Shown here: positions 13,636-21,508 of the stretch, in pieces
Position numbering within the stretch: the first letter of the stretch is position 1
How the letters are laid out: every line of letters starts with the position of its first letter
Source: an uncultured Collinsella sp.
GTDB taxonomy: Bacteria; Actinomycetota; Coriobacteriia; Coriobacteriales; Coriobacteriaceae
Assembly: GCA_900545075.1 (NCBI GenBank)
Contig: UQXT01000029.1
Location: 1 to 21,508, forward strand
Direction of reading: 5' to 3'
DNA length: 21,508 nt
Notes under the pieces: model-generated
Told to the model about the DNA's origin: nothing
Databases searched by the model: none
What the model saw: only the letters and a program-made list of their open reading frames with translations
Program-made: the position numbers and the translations under genes

Positions 13636-16600
13636 CTACGAACGACGAATGACCTCGGTCACGACCTCGGACACCGTAGCGATATTTGTCGGATTGACGT
13701 TGTGCGGCAGATCGTCCTCGGTGTAAGCGCACGCCAGACGCGGACCGTCAACGCCGGCAATGGTGAGGGCGCGTCGACTTGCCTCGAGCGCAGCATAGGC
13801 GTCGGTCTTGGCATAGGGCATCTCAAATGCACCGCAATCGACATGGAACGACTTGCACACCTTATTGACCAGGTTCATGATGCGTCGATCACCCTTGAGC
13901 AACTGCTGTTCGCCCTCGACCGTCACGACCGAAAGCCTGCCGGCACCAATGGACTCAAGGTTGATAAAGAACACGCCGCGGAGCTTGTCGCGATGCGCGG
14001 CCAGGAACGCCTTCATACCGGCGCCGTCGCAATCGGAAGCGCCTGTAGCCACAAACCAGATGTCGTGGCCAAGCAGCTCGTCATCACCCATGGAGGCAAC
14101 GGCAGCGAGCATATCCTCAGTGGAAGCTCCATCGGAAGACGTGGCGCCACCCTTCCAGCCGTCGTCATCATCCTCGAAGTTATCCCACGAGCCGATGCCG
14201 CGACCAGACTTTTTGGCGTCGTAATCATCCTCGACGCCAAGCCAATCGCTCATGCTGCCCTGCTCGTTTTTCTTTTTGCGACCAAACAGACCTCCCAATC
14301 CGCGCTTTTGCGGCTTAGCGCTCGAAGCGGCAGGAGCCGAGATAGTCTCAAACGGCTGAACATCCGTGGTGGTCGGCATGGGAGGAACAACCGGAGCCGA
14401 TGTGGGCTCGGGACCCTGTGCCGTCGCGAAGGGATCGTTGACCTGAGCCGAAGGGTCGGGAAGGTCGAACAGCGAGGTGCGCGAGGCGACATTGGCCTGC
14501 TGCATCGAAGGGATCGGGGGATCGGGGACCGAGGCCAGCGGAGACGCAGAGGACATGGGAGCCGGCGCGGATGCCGGATCGGGAACATTCATGTTCGGGC
14601 GCGGCGACGCCTGAGACGAAATCTGAGCCATCAGAGCATCGACCGTCTCGGCCTGCGACGGGACAGCGTTGGCAACCGTCGCGCCGGGATCGCTCGGTGC
14701 GGGCATAGTGAAGATCTGCGTAGAGTAAGGCCTCGACTCATCCGTCTGCGGAGCTTCGGGGGCCACGGGCTCAGGCTCTTGCTCAGAACTGTCCGCAGCG
14801 ACCTGTTCCGCCGCGGATTGATCCTCGACCGTATCGGGCGCAGCAGGCTCATCCTCGTCAGGAGCGGAAAGGGGCTCGGCGATAGCGGTGCCCTGCTTCT
14901 CAAACGTCATCGTGGCATCGAACGACACAGTGCTGTCGACCGGCTGTTGGGTTTCGAAGGTCGTCGTCTCCTCGGCAGCACCAGCAGACGAAGGCTGCGG
15001 CGCCTCGAAAGACGTCGTGGCGTCTGCAACATCAACGGATACCGGCTGTTCGGCGTCGTTTTGCTCAAATTCCTGTGCTGCGCGCTCACGCTCGGCCTCG
15101 GCCGCCTGTTGTTGGGCCACAGCCTCGCGCTCGGCTGCCTCGCGGGCAACAGCGCGCTTTTCCTCAAAGTCGTCGACGAGCTTCTTGCCCTTTGCGAATG
15201 CCCCCTTAAAGAAATGGGAGGCACTGGCACCGAACGAAGCAAACGCGGAAGCGATATCGGCATGGGGCGTCGTCACCGGAAGCTCGGCAGAGAAATCGGT
15301 GTCGCTCTCATAGGACACGCGCTGCGGATATGCATCGTAATCGTCCTCGGTATTATCGAGCTCCTCAGGTGCCGGGGCAGGCGCCATGACGTCCAGACCG
15401 GCTGCGGGATCGATGGCAGTCTCCGCATCGGCCTCCGCCTCGATGACATTGGCCTCATCGGGCTGCGCAACCACGACCGGATCGGGCTGGGGCGCGGGCT
15501 CAAACGTCGGCTCCTCGCCCTCTTCGTAATCGAGCGTGCAAGACTCGGGAAGCATGCCCAGGGCACGGATGGCATCCGAGCCAAATCGGATGTTACCGGC
15601 GGCGTTGCGATAAAGCTTGGGCTCGGGCTCGACCTGCTCAGCCGTGGCAGGCTCCTCTGCCGACTCGGCAGTGGACTCGTCCGCAACGGGCTCCTCGTCC
15701 GGAATATCTTGGACCTGGGGCTCGGGTGCGATGACGCCAATCAGGGTCTCGTCGGCAGAGGCACCTTCGAATCCATCGATTTGCTCATCAAAAGCCTCGC
15801 CCTGCTCACCCTCGGGAGCGACCGGCTGGCCATACTCATCCTCGGTATAGGCAGGCTCTTCGTACTCGATGGTATTGCCGTAATCGTTTTGCTGCTGGGC
15901 CGCGGCATACTCGGCCGCCGCACGCGCCATCTCCTCGGCGCGACGCTTCTGCTCGCCAAAATACGTGTCGAACGGAATATCGTCAGGAAACTCGTTCTCA
16001 CCCTGATAGGGGGCGACGTTATCCATGACACCCAGCATGGCGGCAACAGACGACTTGTTGCAAACCGAGCCGGACGTGTAGGGAAGGACAAAACGATTGG
16101 AAATAATATTGGCGGCATTGGCAAGAGCCACGAGAGAGGCAAGGATCGCGACAATCCACAGCAGGACCTTCAACGCGCCGGGAAGCGGCAAGATGCGCAG
16201 GACGGCAATAGCCGCGGGAGCAATCGTGGCAATCGGGAGCAACTTGGCGATTAGCGCTCGGTACGGCGCATAGGGCTCGCGAGCGAGCAGCTCGGCGCGC
16301 GGGGAGTCATAGTGCGCGACGACGACAACCGGGCGATTGCGCGGAGAGGCAAGCGGGCCCGACGCCTTGTGGTAGGCGATGACGTTTTGGCTCACGCCCG
16401 TTTTACCCAGGCGCGAGATCACGGGGCGACCGGTTCGCTCGAGCACATAGAGCACGGCTCCGACAATGGCCAACAGGGTGCCGACTAAGCCGATACCGCC
16501 GCCGATGCCCATAAGCAGGGCACCGGCAAATGCCAGAATGCCCGTAACGGCAAACGCCATCCTACTCGGCGCGGGAGCATTAAACTCCTGCACCTCGGGA

Positions 16601-16725
16601 TCAAAGCCGTGGTTGCGGAAAATTTGAGCGATATCTTCGGCAGCCAAGCGCTCTTCTTCGCTGCACGCCGGCGTGATGCCAGTGTTCTGCAGCAGGTGGT
16701 TAATATAATTCTGGGTGTTCGCCAT
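13636..16725 (-). CDS. Membrane protein with a split, degenerate M28-peptidase-like domain and long disordered insert
   Basis: The product is about 1029 aa. Hydrophobic segments at about 55-95 and 157-206 suggest four TM helices. VVVVAHYDSPR (His138, Asp140) resembles the first zinc-ligand motif of M28 peptidases, and SVCNKSSVAAML (about 220-231) resembles the next motif, but Lys224 stands where the bridging Asp is expected. From about 235 to 865 the chain is acidic, Ala/Glu/Pro/Ser-rich and low in complexity, with a charged helical patch (EEKRAVAREAAEREA). The last 160 residues resume an M28-like fold (HDIWFVATGASDCDG, FFINLESIGAG, DLPHNVNPTNI), but the usual Glu-Glu pair is missing. His1008 could match the last ligand. 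It may be an inactive peptidase homologue or a scaffold. I chose the ATG at 16725 because GGAG lies 5 nt upstream; the upstream frame to 16875 is unlike protein. Confidence 0.82.
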   Translation of the reverse strand: MANTQNYINHLLQNTGITPACSEEERLAAEDIAQIFRNHGFDPEVQEFNAPAPSRMAFAVTGILAFAGALLMGIGGGIGLVGTLLAIVGAVLYVLERTGRPVISRLGKTGVSQNVIAYHKASGPLASPRNRPVVVVAHYDSPRAELLAREPYAPYRALIAKLLPIATIAPAAIAVLRILPLPGALKVLLWIVAILASLVALANAANIISNRFVLPYTSGSVCNKSSVAAMLGVMDNVAPYQGENEFPDDIPFDTYFGEQKRRAEEMARAAAEYAAAQQQNDYGNTIEYEEPAYTEDEYGQPVAPEGEQGEAFDEQIDGFEGASADETLIGVIAPEPQVQDIPDEEPVADESTAESAEEPATAEQVEPEPKLYRNAAGNIRFGSDAIRALGMLPESCTLDYEEGEEPTFEPAPQPDPVVVAQPDEANVIEAEADAETAIDPAAGLDVMAPAPAPEELDNTEDDYDAYPQRVSYESDTDFSAELPVTTPHADIASAFASFGASASHFFKGAFAKGKKLVDDFEEKRAVAREAAEREAVAQQQAAEAERERAAQEFEQNDAEQPVSVDVADATTSFEAPQPSSAGAAEETTTFETQQPVDSTVSFDATMTFEKQGTAIAEPLSAPDEDEPAAPDTVEDQSAAEQVAADSSEQEPEPVAPEAPQTDESRPYSTQIFTMPAPSDPGATVANAVPSQAETVDALMAQISSQASPRPNMNVPDPASAPAPMSSASPLASVPDPPIPSMQQANVASRTSLFDLPDPSAQVNDPFATAQGPEPTSAPVVPPMPTTTDVQPFETISAPAASSAKPQKRGLGGLFGRKKKNEQGSMSDWLGVEDDYDAKKSGRGIGSWDNFEDDDDGWKGGATSSDGASTEDMLAAVASMGDDELLGHDIWFVATGASDCDGAGMKAFLAAHRDKLRGVFFINLESIGAGRLSVVTVEGEQQLLKGDRRIMNLVNKVCKSFHVDCGAFEMPYAKTDAYAALEASRRALTIAGVDGPRLACAYTEDDLPHNVNPTNIATVSEVVTEVIRRS

Positions 16726-16922
16726 GTGCGCTCCACATCCATAATCCGACAAATAGGCCCAATGCATGCACATTAGAACCGTATATAGTCGAAAGTATAC
16801 CCCGAGCGAGCGCAAACGACCGAATTCGGGCCATCTTAACGCCCCGAGCGGACAAGGATATAGCCTAATCTCCATATCGGACTAAAATCATGGCATCAAA
16901 CACCTTCCCATGCGAGGATTCT
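16726..16922. promoter_or_regulatory. Divergent intergenic region
   Basis: These 197 bp separate the minus-strand M28-like gene from the plus-strand WYL pair, so both promoters should lie here. A TATACT on the minus strand (complement at about 16794-16799) and a nearby TATATA are plausible -10 elements for the M28-like gene, without a good -35. GGATATAG at about 16856-16863 is a weak plus-strand -10 candidate, with TTAACG 16 bp upstream. No operator is obvious. Confidence 0.4.
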
Positions 16923-17945
16923 ATGACGGCAAGCGATACAACCGTAACGAATAAAAAGGGGGCGCCGGAGCCCGGTTTCGACAAGACCGCCCAGCGCATC
17001 CTCAATCTGTTCTTTGTCCTTAACAGCTCTCCCGAGCCATTGACCACAGAGCAAATTGTCCTGGATTCCGATCTTGGCTATGGGTCGGGCAATATCGACT
17101 CGGATAAGCGCAAGTTTCGCCGCGATCGCGAAAAACTCCTCGAACGCGGAATCACGATCAAGGAAGTCCGCGCAGCAGGCTCCCAAGAAACCGAAGAAAG
17201 CGCGTGGACCATCGATCGCGAGCACACGTTTGCGGCCGGTGGCCTCATCACCGCAGACGACGCGGACATCTTGCTCGACGCTATCGACCAGACCCTTGCG
17301 ACCGGTTCGGCCGCGTTTGCCACGCCGCTTGCAGACATACGCACCAAGATCGCCTACCTCACCGGCGCATCGACCGCAGAAGAGCCTCCCGCCCGTCGCT
17401 TGCCCGCCGTCGATGCGGTGTGGAGCGCTTTTGCCGAACGCTGCGCGCTGCGCTTTTTGTATCAAAACGGGCGCGGAGAGCAAAAAGAACGCACCGTCTG
17501 CGTATACGGCATGTTCGAGCACGAGGGCGTGGCGTATTTTTGCGGACTCGACAACGCCACCGATGAAATCAGGACGTTTCGCTGCGACCGTATCGTTCGC
17601 GCATGGCGCCCTTCGAAGGCCTACTCCATCCCCGCCGACTTCAACCTGAACGATCGTCTGTTCTTTGAGTTTGATTTTGCCGATTGCAAGCCCGTTATGG
17701 CGACCTTTTCGTTTGCCCCGCAAGCTCAGGCCGACATGGTTAGCGGCCTTACGCGCGGTCGCGGGGAGCTCACACGCACCGAAGAGGGTTGGACTTGGAC
17801 TGTCGGCGTGCGTGACCTTAATGTCGCTGCCTCGTTTTGCATGGAGCACGCCATGGACGGCATGAGACCCGTTGCCCCCGATGCGCTTAAACTGGCATGG
17901 AACCACCTCATCGAAAGGACGGTGCACGAGCATGCCCGCGCGTAA
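16923..17945 (+). CDS. WYL-domain transcriptional regulator, PafB-like
   Basis: The product is a 340-aa regulator. The N-terminal winged helix (about 20-85) contains QRILNLFFVLNSS, TTEQIVLDSDLGY and the DKRKFRRDREKLLERGI recognition region typical of this family. The WYL region (about 165-250) has CVYGMFEHEGVAYFCGLD and EIRTFRCDRIVRA, the latter a family hallmark; the WYL triad itself reads AYF. A C-terminal WCX-like extension follows. It overlaps the second WYL gene by 14 nt, matching the paired pafB-pafC arrangement in actinobacteria, where the mycobacterial complex activates DNA-damage genes. I chose the ATG at 16923 (AGGA 4 nt upstream) over the ATG at 16890, which has no SD. Orthology with PafB is inference, as no proteasome accessory gene lies nearby. 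Confidence 0.88.
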   Translation: MTASDTTVTNKKGAPEPGFDKTAQRILNLFFVLNSSPEPLTTEQIVLDSDLGYGSGNIDSDKRKFRRDREKLLERGITIKEVRAAGSQETEESAWTIDREHTFAAGGLITADDADILLDAIDQTLATGSAAFATPLADIRTKIAYLTGASTAEEPPARRLPAVDAVWSAFAERCALRFLYQNGRGEQKERTVCVYGMFEHEGVAYFCGLDNATDEIRTFRCDRIVRAWRPSKAYSIPADFNLNDRLFFEFDFADCKPVMATFSFAPQAQADMVSGLTRGRGELTRTEEGWTWTVGVRDLNVAASFCMEHAMDGMRPVAPDALKLAWNHLIERTVHEHARA

Positions 17946-18849
17946 ACTCACCAGCGAGCAAAAGCTCTCGCGTGCGATTGACATCATGGAGGCCCTCTAC
18001 GCTGCCGGCGAGACCGGTATGACACGAGGGGATATCTGCAGCTGTTTTGATATCACGGGTGCGGCGCTCGACGAAATTATCGATATCGTCTCGACCCTCG
18101 CCGACCGTGAGTCGGGCGCACGCATCATCTGCGAACGCCACGGCGAGTGCATCATCCTGACAGGCGATGCGGGGCGTGTGCTACCTTTGCGCCTGAGCGC
18201 CGCCGAAGGCGCCGTACTCAACCACGAGCTCGAATCGATGGGAATTGACTCTCGGGCAGCAGAGCGTATCCGACATGCCCTCCTACCCGAGGAGCTCGGC
18301 TACAACCAGCGCGTCGTCGACACCGTTGCCCGAGGATCGCACTGGCAGCAGCTGAACTGCGCGATTCAAGACGGTGTTCGATGCCGCATCAACTACCGTT
18401 CGATGGACGACGCACAGCCACGCGAGCGTCTCATCGACCCCATGCGCATCGCGACGTATGGTGACCAAACATATCTGATTGCCTGGGATGTCGAAGTTGA
18501 TGAGCAGCGCTCCTACCGCATGGACAAAATCGAGGGCCTTGCCCTCACCGACGATTCCGTGGAACGCCACACGCCCGCGTCTGCGTCCCTCCACGAATCC
18601 CTTTCCCAAGCGGAGCAGAGCGCAAAACTCCTCATGCCGTTCGACATGGCAGAGCATCTAGACTGGGCCGGCATCATGTCGATTGAGCCAAACGGGGCAG
18701 ACATGGCAACGGTGACCGTGCGTTATGGGTCAGAGCACTGGCTGTTCTGTCAGGTAATCGCAGCGGGCGGAGACATCCGCATACTGGATGACCCCGCCTC
18801 GGCAAAGCGTCTATGCGATATGGCGAAGAGCCTGACCTGCCCGCTTTAA
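17932..18849 (+). CDS. WYL-domain transcriptional regulator, PafC-like
   Basis: The product is a 305-aa second WYL regulator starting inside the 3' end of the first (14-nt overlap), implying translational coupling and probably a heteromeric complex. An N-terminal HTH (about 8-70: KLSRAIDIMEALYAAG, TRGDICSCFDITGAAL) precedes the WYL domain (about 150-215), with INYRSMDDAQPRERLIDPMRI, TYLIAWD and RSYRMDKIEGL, in which the YL of the WYL motif is kept. A WCX-like C-terminus ends in DIRILDDPASAKRLCDMA. The spacing between GGA and the ATG at 17932 is long, so initiation may depend on the upstream gene. Its TAA shares bases with the stop codon of the convergent dinG, leaving no room for a terminator between them. 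Confidence 0.88.
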   Translation: MPARKLTSEQKLSRAIDIMEALYAAGETGMTRGDICSCFDITGAALDEIIDIVSTLADRESGARIICERHGECIILTGDAGRVLPLRLSAAEGAVLNHELESMGIDSRAAERIRHALLPEELGYNQRVVDTVARGSHWQQLNCAIQDGVRCRINYRSMDDAQPRERLIDPMRIATYGDQTYLIAWDVEVDEQRSYRMDKIEGLALTDDSVERHTPASASLHESLSQAEQSAKLLMPFDMAEHLDWAGIMSIEPNGADMATVTVRYGSEHWLFCQVIAAGGDIRILDDPASAKRLCDMAKSLTCPL

Positions 18850-21508
18850 CGGCGTCGCTCGTGGCGTGCACGCCACAGCTGCAAATAATGACCGATCTGC
18901 GCCGACTCGATACGCTGGTAGGAAGTCGTGGGCAACGATGTCAAGAACTTCTTGCCGTAGCCCTTTGTCACCAAGCGCGGATCTGCCAAGACGAGCACGC
19001 CGCAATCGGTCGACGAGCGGATGAGACGGCCGGCGGCCTGCTTGACCTCGAGCACCGCCTCGGGCAGCGAGTAGCGCGCCCAGGCGCGGTCTTCGCGCAG
19101 GTTGCGCTCGCACGAAAGAGGATCCGTGGGGCTCGAGAACGGCAGTTTGGGGATAATGACGCATCGCAGTGTCTCGCCGCTGGCGTCAAAGCCCTCCCAA
19201 AAGGCCTTGAGCGCAAAGAGCGATGAAGTCGGCTCGTTGATAAACCGATCGCGCAGGCGACGCGGGGACGAGTTGCGCTGTTGGCAATTGAGCTCCAGAC
19301 CCGCTCGCGCCAATTTGGGCTCGACACGGGCATACAGATCCTCCATATCGCGCCTGTTAGTGAAGAGCGTGAGCACCGATCCACCCATGGCGAGATGGGC
19401 ATCGACCAGCACACACTCGAGCGCTGACAGATAGCGCTCGCGATCGCGCGGATCGGGAATGTCCCCCGCCACGACCACGGCCATATTCGAGTCAAAGTCA
19501 TAGCTCGAATCCAGGTGCAGCGATGAGGATGTCGACGCACCGATGCGATCGAGGCCGACGGCATGGTTGAAATGCTCAAAGCTCTTGGACACCGTCATGG
19601 TCGCCGAAGCGAAGATGGCCGTGTGTACCTCAGGCAGCCACTCGTTCGCCAGGGCCTCGCCGATATCGATGCGCTCGGCGGTCATAGACTCCCCGCCCGC
19701 GCGCAGCCGACGGTTCACCTGCAGCGAGTACACATAGTGCTCATCCGTACCCTCAATGATGAGCTTGAGATTCTCGGCCAACTCGTGAAGACGGCGCGAA
19801 ATGTCGCCCAGGTCGACGACGACCTCGGGCTTATCGGCAGCGACGGCTTGCACCAGCGCGTCTACGCTTTTATCCGCCTGGTCCAGCGCGTCGATTGCGG
19901 CATGGGCCGACTGCAAAAAATCGTGCCAGTCATCCGACTCGCGAAGCTCGGGGCCAATCCATAGATTCGCGTTGTCATAGCTCCCGCGGGCACGGCGGCC
20001 AAGCTCGCGCACGCCATCGAACACGTCGGCAATCGCCATGCTCGCGCGGGCAACTGTCGACGTCGCTTTGGCGGTGAGTCCCAGATAGAGCGTGGAGCCC
20101 TCGGAAGTGGCCAGGTCACGGGAAACCTGACTCAGCGCGCCGGCACTCGACCCGCCCAAGCGCTCAAACAGCACGCGCGACTCATCTGCCGAGACTACGC
20201 GCGCCCATTGGCGACGAGCTTCGCGCTCGATGGAATGGGCCTCGTCGACCACCCAGTGGCGAATCGGAGGCAAAATCCTTCCCTCGGCGGCCACGTTGCG
20301 GAACAACAGGGAATGGTTGGTGACCACCACGTCGGCATGTGCCGCACGACGGCGCGCCCCGTGGACCAGGCATTTGTCAGGGAAGAACGGACACAGACGA
20401 CGAGCACACTCGCGCGAAGCTGTCGTAAAGTCGGGACGGTTGACGCTGCGCCAGCGAATGCCGAGTGAATCGAGGTCGCCATCGGCAGATTGGCACACAT
20501 ACGCCATGATCACCGCAACCGCCGTGAGCGTGTCAGCAGGATCGCGCTTGGTGGTAATCTCGACCTGGCCTCGGCTCATGCGCTCAAGCTTGCGCAGGCA
20601 CGGATAGTGGTCATAGCCCTTGAGAGCGCAAAATGACAGACCACCGTCCAGTTGCTCGGCAAGTTTTGGCAGCTCATGGTACATGAGCTGGTCGGCAAGA
20701 TTGTTCGATTTGGTCGCAATACCAACCGTGATGTTGTTACGGCGTGCTGCCTCGGCAAAAGGCACCAGATAGGCCATCGATTTGCCGACGCCCGTGCCCG
20801 CCTCAATTACGCGATGTGTGCCCGTGACCAGCGCATCGCGGACCTCGAGCGCCATCGCGATCTGCTCATCACGCGGCTCGTAAGTGGGATACATGCGATT
20901 GACCAGGCCACCCGGCGCATAGTCTGCCTCAATCTCCTCACGACTCGGCATCTTGAGGACCGGCAGTTCGTCGGCGTCCACCCGATCGTCGGCGCGATCG
21001 GCCTTGAGAACGTCAGCACGAGCGGCGCTGAGAGAGAAGATAGAACCAGGGTTCTGCCCCGCCAAGAATGAGAAGATAGGACGATAGGACCAAGGTACAT
21101 CCGGATGCATGTCGGCTAGGCGCGCCATGAGGCCCTGGGGCAAGTCGGTGAGCGCCACGAGCAACACACGCCATACGCCACACAGGGCGTCGACGTCGGC
21201 ATTGGCACGGTGTGATACCGAGTCACAGCCAAACAGATCGGCCATAAAAGACAGCTTGTGCGAGGCCAGGCGCGGAAGCGCGATGCGCGACAGCGCCAGC
21301 GAATCGATCCAGATATCGCTCACGTTGACGCCGCCTTTGACCGACTCGATAAACGAGCGATCGAACGTGGCGTTATGTGCGATCACCGGGCAACCACCGA
21401 CAAAATCGGCGAGAGCGGCGACGGCCTCAGCGGCCGACGGGGCATCTGCCACATCGGCATTTGTAATGCTCGTGAGCTCGGTAATCTCGGCGGGAATTAG
21501 CTGCTTGG
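18846..21508 (-). CDS. dinG: DinG-type helicase with N-terminal DnaQ-like exonuclease (5' partial)
   Basis: The open frame runs through the right edge, so the start is outside the window; the first visible residues KQLIPAEITELTSIT belong to a DnaQ-like exonuclease that has already lost its first motif to the edge. Exonuclease motifs HNATFDRSF (about 21350-21385) and HRANADVDAL (about 21185-21215) follow. The XPD/DinG-type superfamily 2 helicase has Walker A EAGTGVGKS (about 20780-20806), four cysteines spaced as an iron-sulfur cluster (YPC, REC, RLC, DKC), DEAH box VVDEAHSIE (about 20228-20250), FASATM (about 19600-19620) and motif VI QAAGRLIR (about 19020-19045). Such enzymes act in DNA repair on branched or damaged DNA. 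The combination of exonuclease and intact cluster cysteines predicts both activities. It ends tail-to-tail with the WYL pair. Confidence 0.94.
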   Translation of the reverse strand, partial: KQLIPAEITELTSITNADVADAPSAAEAVAALADFVGGCPVIAHNATFDRSFIESVKGGVNVSDIWIDSLALSRIALPRLASHKLSFMADLFGCDSVSHRANADVDALCGVWRVLLVALTDLPQGLMARLADMHPDVPWSYRPIFSFLAGQNPGSIFSLSAARADVLKADRADDRVDADELPVLKMPSREEIEADYAPGGLVNRMYPTYEPRDEQIAMALEVRDALVTGTHRVIEAGTGVGKSMAYLVPFAEAARRNNITVGIATKSNNLADQLMYHELPKLAEQLDGGLSFCALKGYDHYPCLRKLERMSRGQVEITTKRDPADTLTAVAVIMAYVCQSADGDLDSLGIRWRSVNRPDFTTASRECARRLCPFFPDKCLVHGARRRAAHADVVVTNHSLLFRNVAAEGRILPPIRHWVVDEAHSIEREARRQWARVVSADESRVLFERLGGSSAGALSQVSRDLATSEGSTLYLGLTAKATSTVARASMAIADVFDGVRELGRRARGSYDNANLWIGPELRESDDWHDFLQSAHAAIDALDQADKSVDALVQAVAADKPEVVVDLGDISRRLHELAENLKLIIEGTDEHYVYSLQVNRRLRAGGESMTAERIDIGEALANEWLPEVHTAIFASATMTVSKSFEHFNHAVGLDRIGASTSSSLHLDSSYDFDSNMAVVVAGDIPDPRDRERYLSALECVLVDAHLAMGGSVLTLFTNRRDMEDLYARVEPKLARAGLELNCQQRNSSPRRLRDRFINEPTSSLFALKAFWEGFDASGETLRCVIIPKLPFSSPTDPLSCERNLREDRAWARYSLPEAVLEVKQAAGRLIRSSTDCGVLVLADPRLVTKGYGKKFLTSLPTTSYQRIESAQIGHYLQLWRARHERRR

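Noticed and set aside
13591..16254. An 887-codon plus-strand open frame antisense to the M28-like gene
   Set aside because: Its protein is Arg/Gly/Leu-rich with no domain, it has no SD, and it mirrors the codon pattern of the real minus-strand gene, whose Glu/Ala/Pro-rich insert lacks antisense stops.

Overview
The window most resembles a gut actinobacterium of the class Coriobacteriia, probably Collinsella or a close relative. This is inference from gene content and style: GC-rich DNA, GTG starts, strong AAGGAG ribosome-binding sites, a PafB/PafC-like pair of WYL regulators, a TSCPD-family small protein beside a Tat lipoprotein, and an LPxTG surface adhesin with a thioester domain. No marker gene in the window settles the genus.

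Layout. Positions 1-654 have no convincing protein gene. They hold small hairpins, two intrinsic terminators and a hairpin-rich element next to a minus-strand tRNA-Lys(UUU) at 655-727. Minus-strand housekeeping genes follow: an M29 aminopeptidase, a two-TM basic protein translationally coupled to purC, and an OmpR-type two-component pair. Next come a Tat/lipobox lipoprotein overlapping a TSCPD protein, then purB. Positions 9106-9529 hold a second hairpin-rich element, beside a minus-strand tRNA-Gly(CCC) at 9530-9604. A large plus-strand adhesin occupies 9901-13332 and has signal peptide, thioester domain, SpaA/Cna-B-like repeats and LPATG anchor. A bidirectional terminator separates it from a minus-strand pair: a membrane M28-peptidase-like protein with a very long disordered insert, and a 72-aa single-TM protein. 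Two plus-strand WYL regulators (16923-18849) then converge on a DinG-type exonuclease-helicase, which runs off the right edge.

How the genes may work together. purC and purB act in de novo purine synthesis, with PurB also in AMP formation, but they sit in separate transcription units. The WYL pair resembles PafBC, the DNA-damage-responsive activator of mycobacteria, and it faces a DNA-repair helicase with the stop codons overlapping. The adhesin probably binds host or mucus ligands covalently; no sortase is present here.

The most unusual observations are three. Both tRNA loci carry a displaced copy of their own tRNA 3' end, separated from the tRNA by related palindromic sequence ending in a T-arm-like GGGTTCGA motif. 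The M28-like protein appears to have lost several zinc-ligand positions while gaining roughly 600 disordered residues. Strong hairpins without U-tracts close several minus-strand units.
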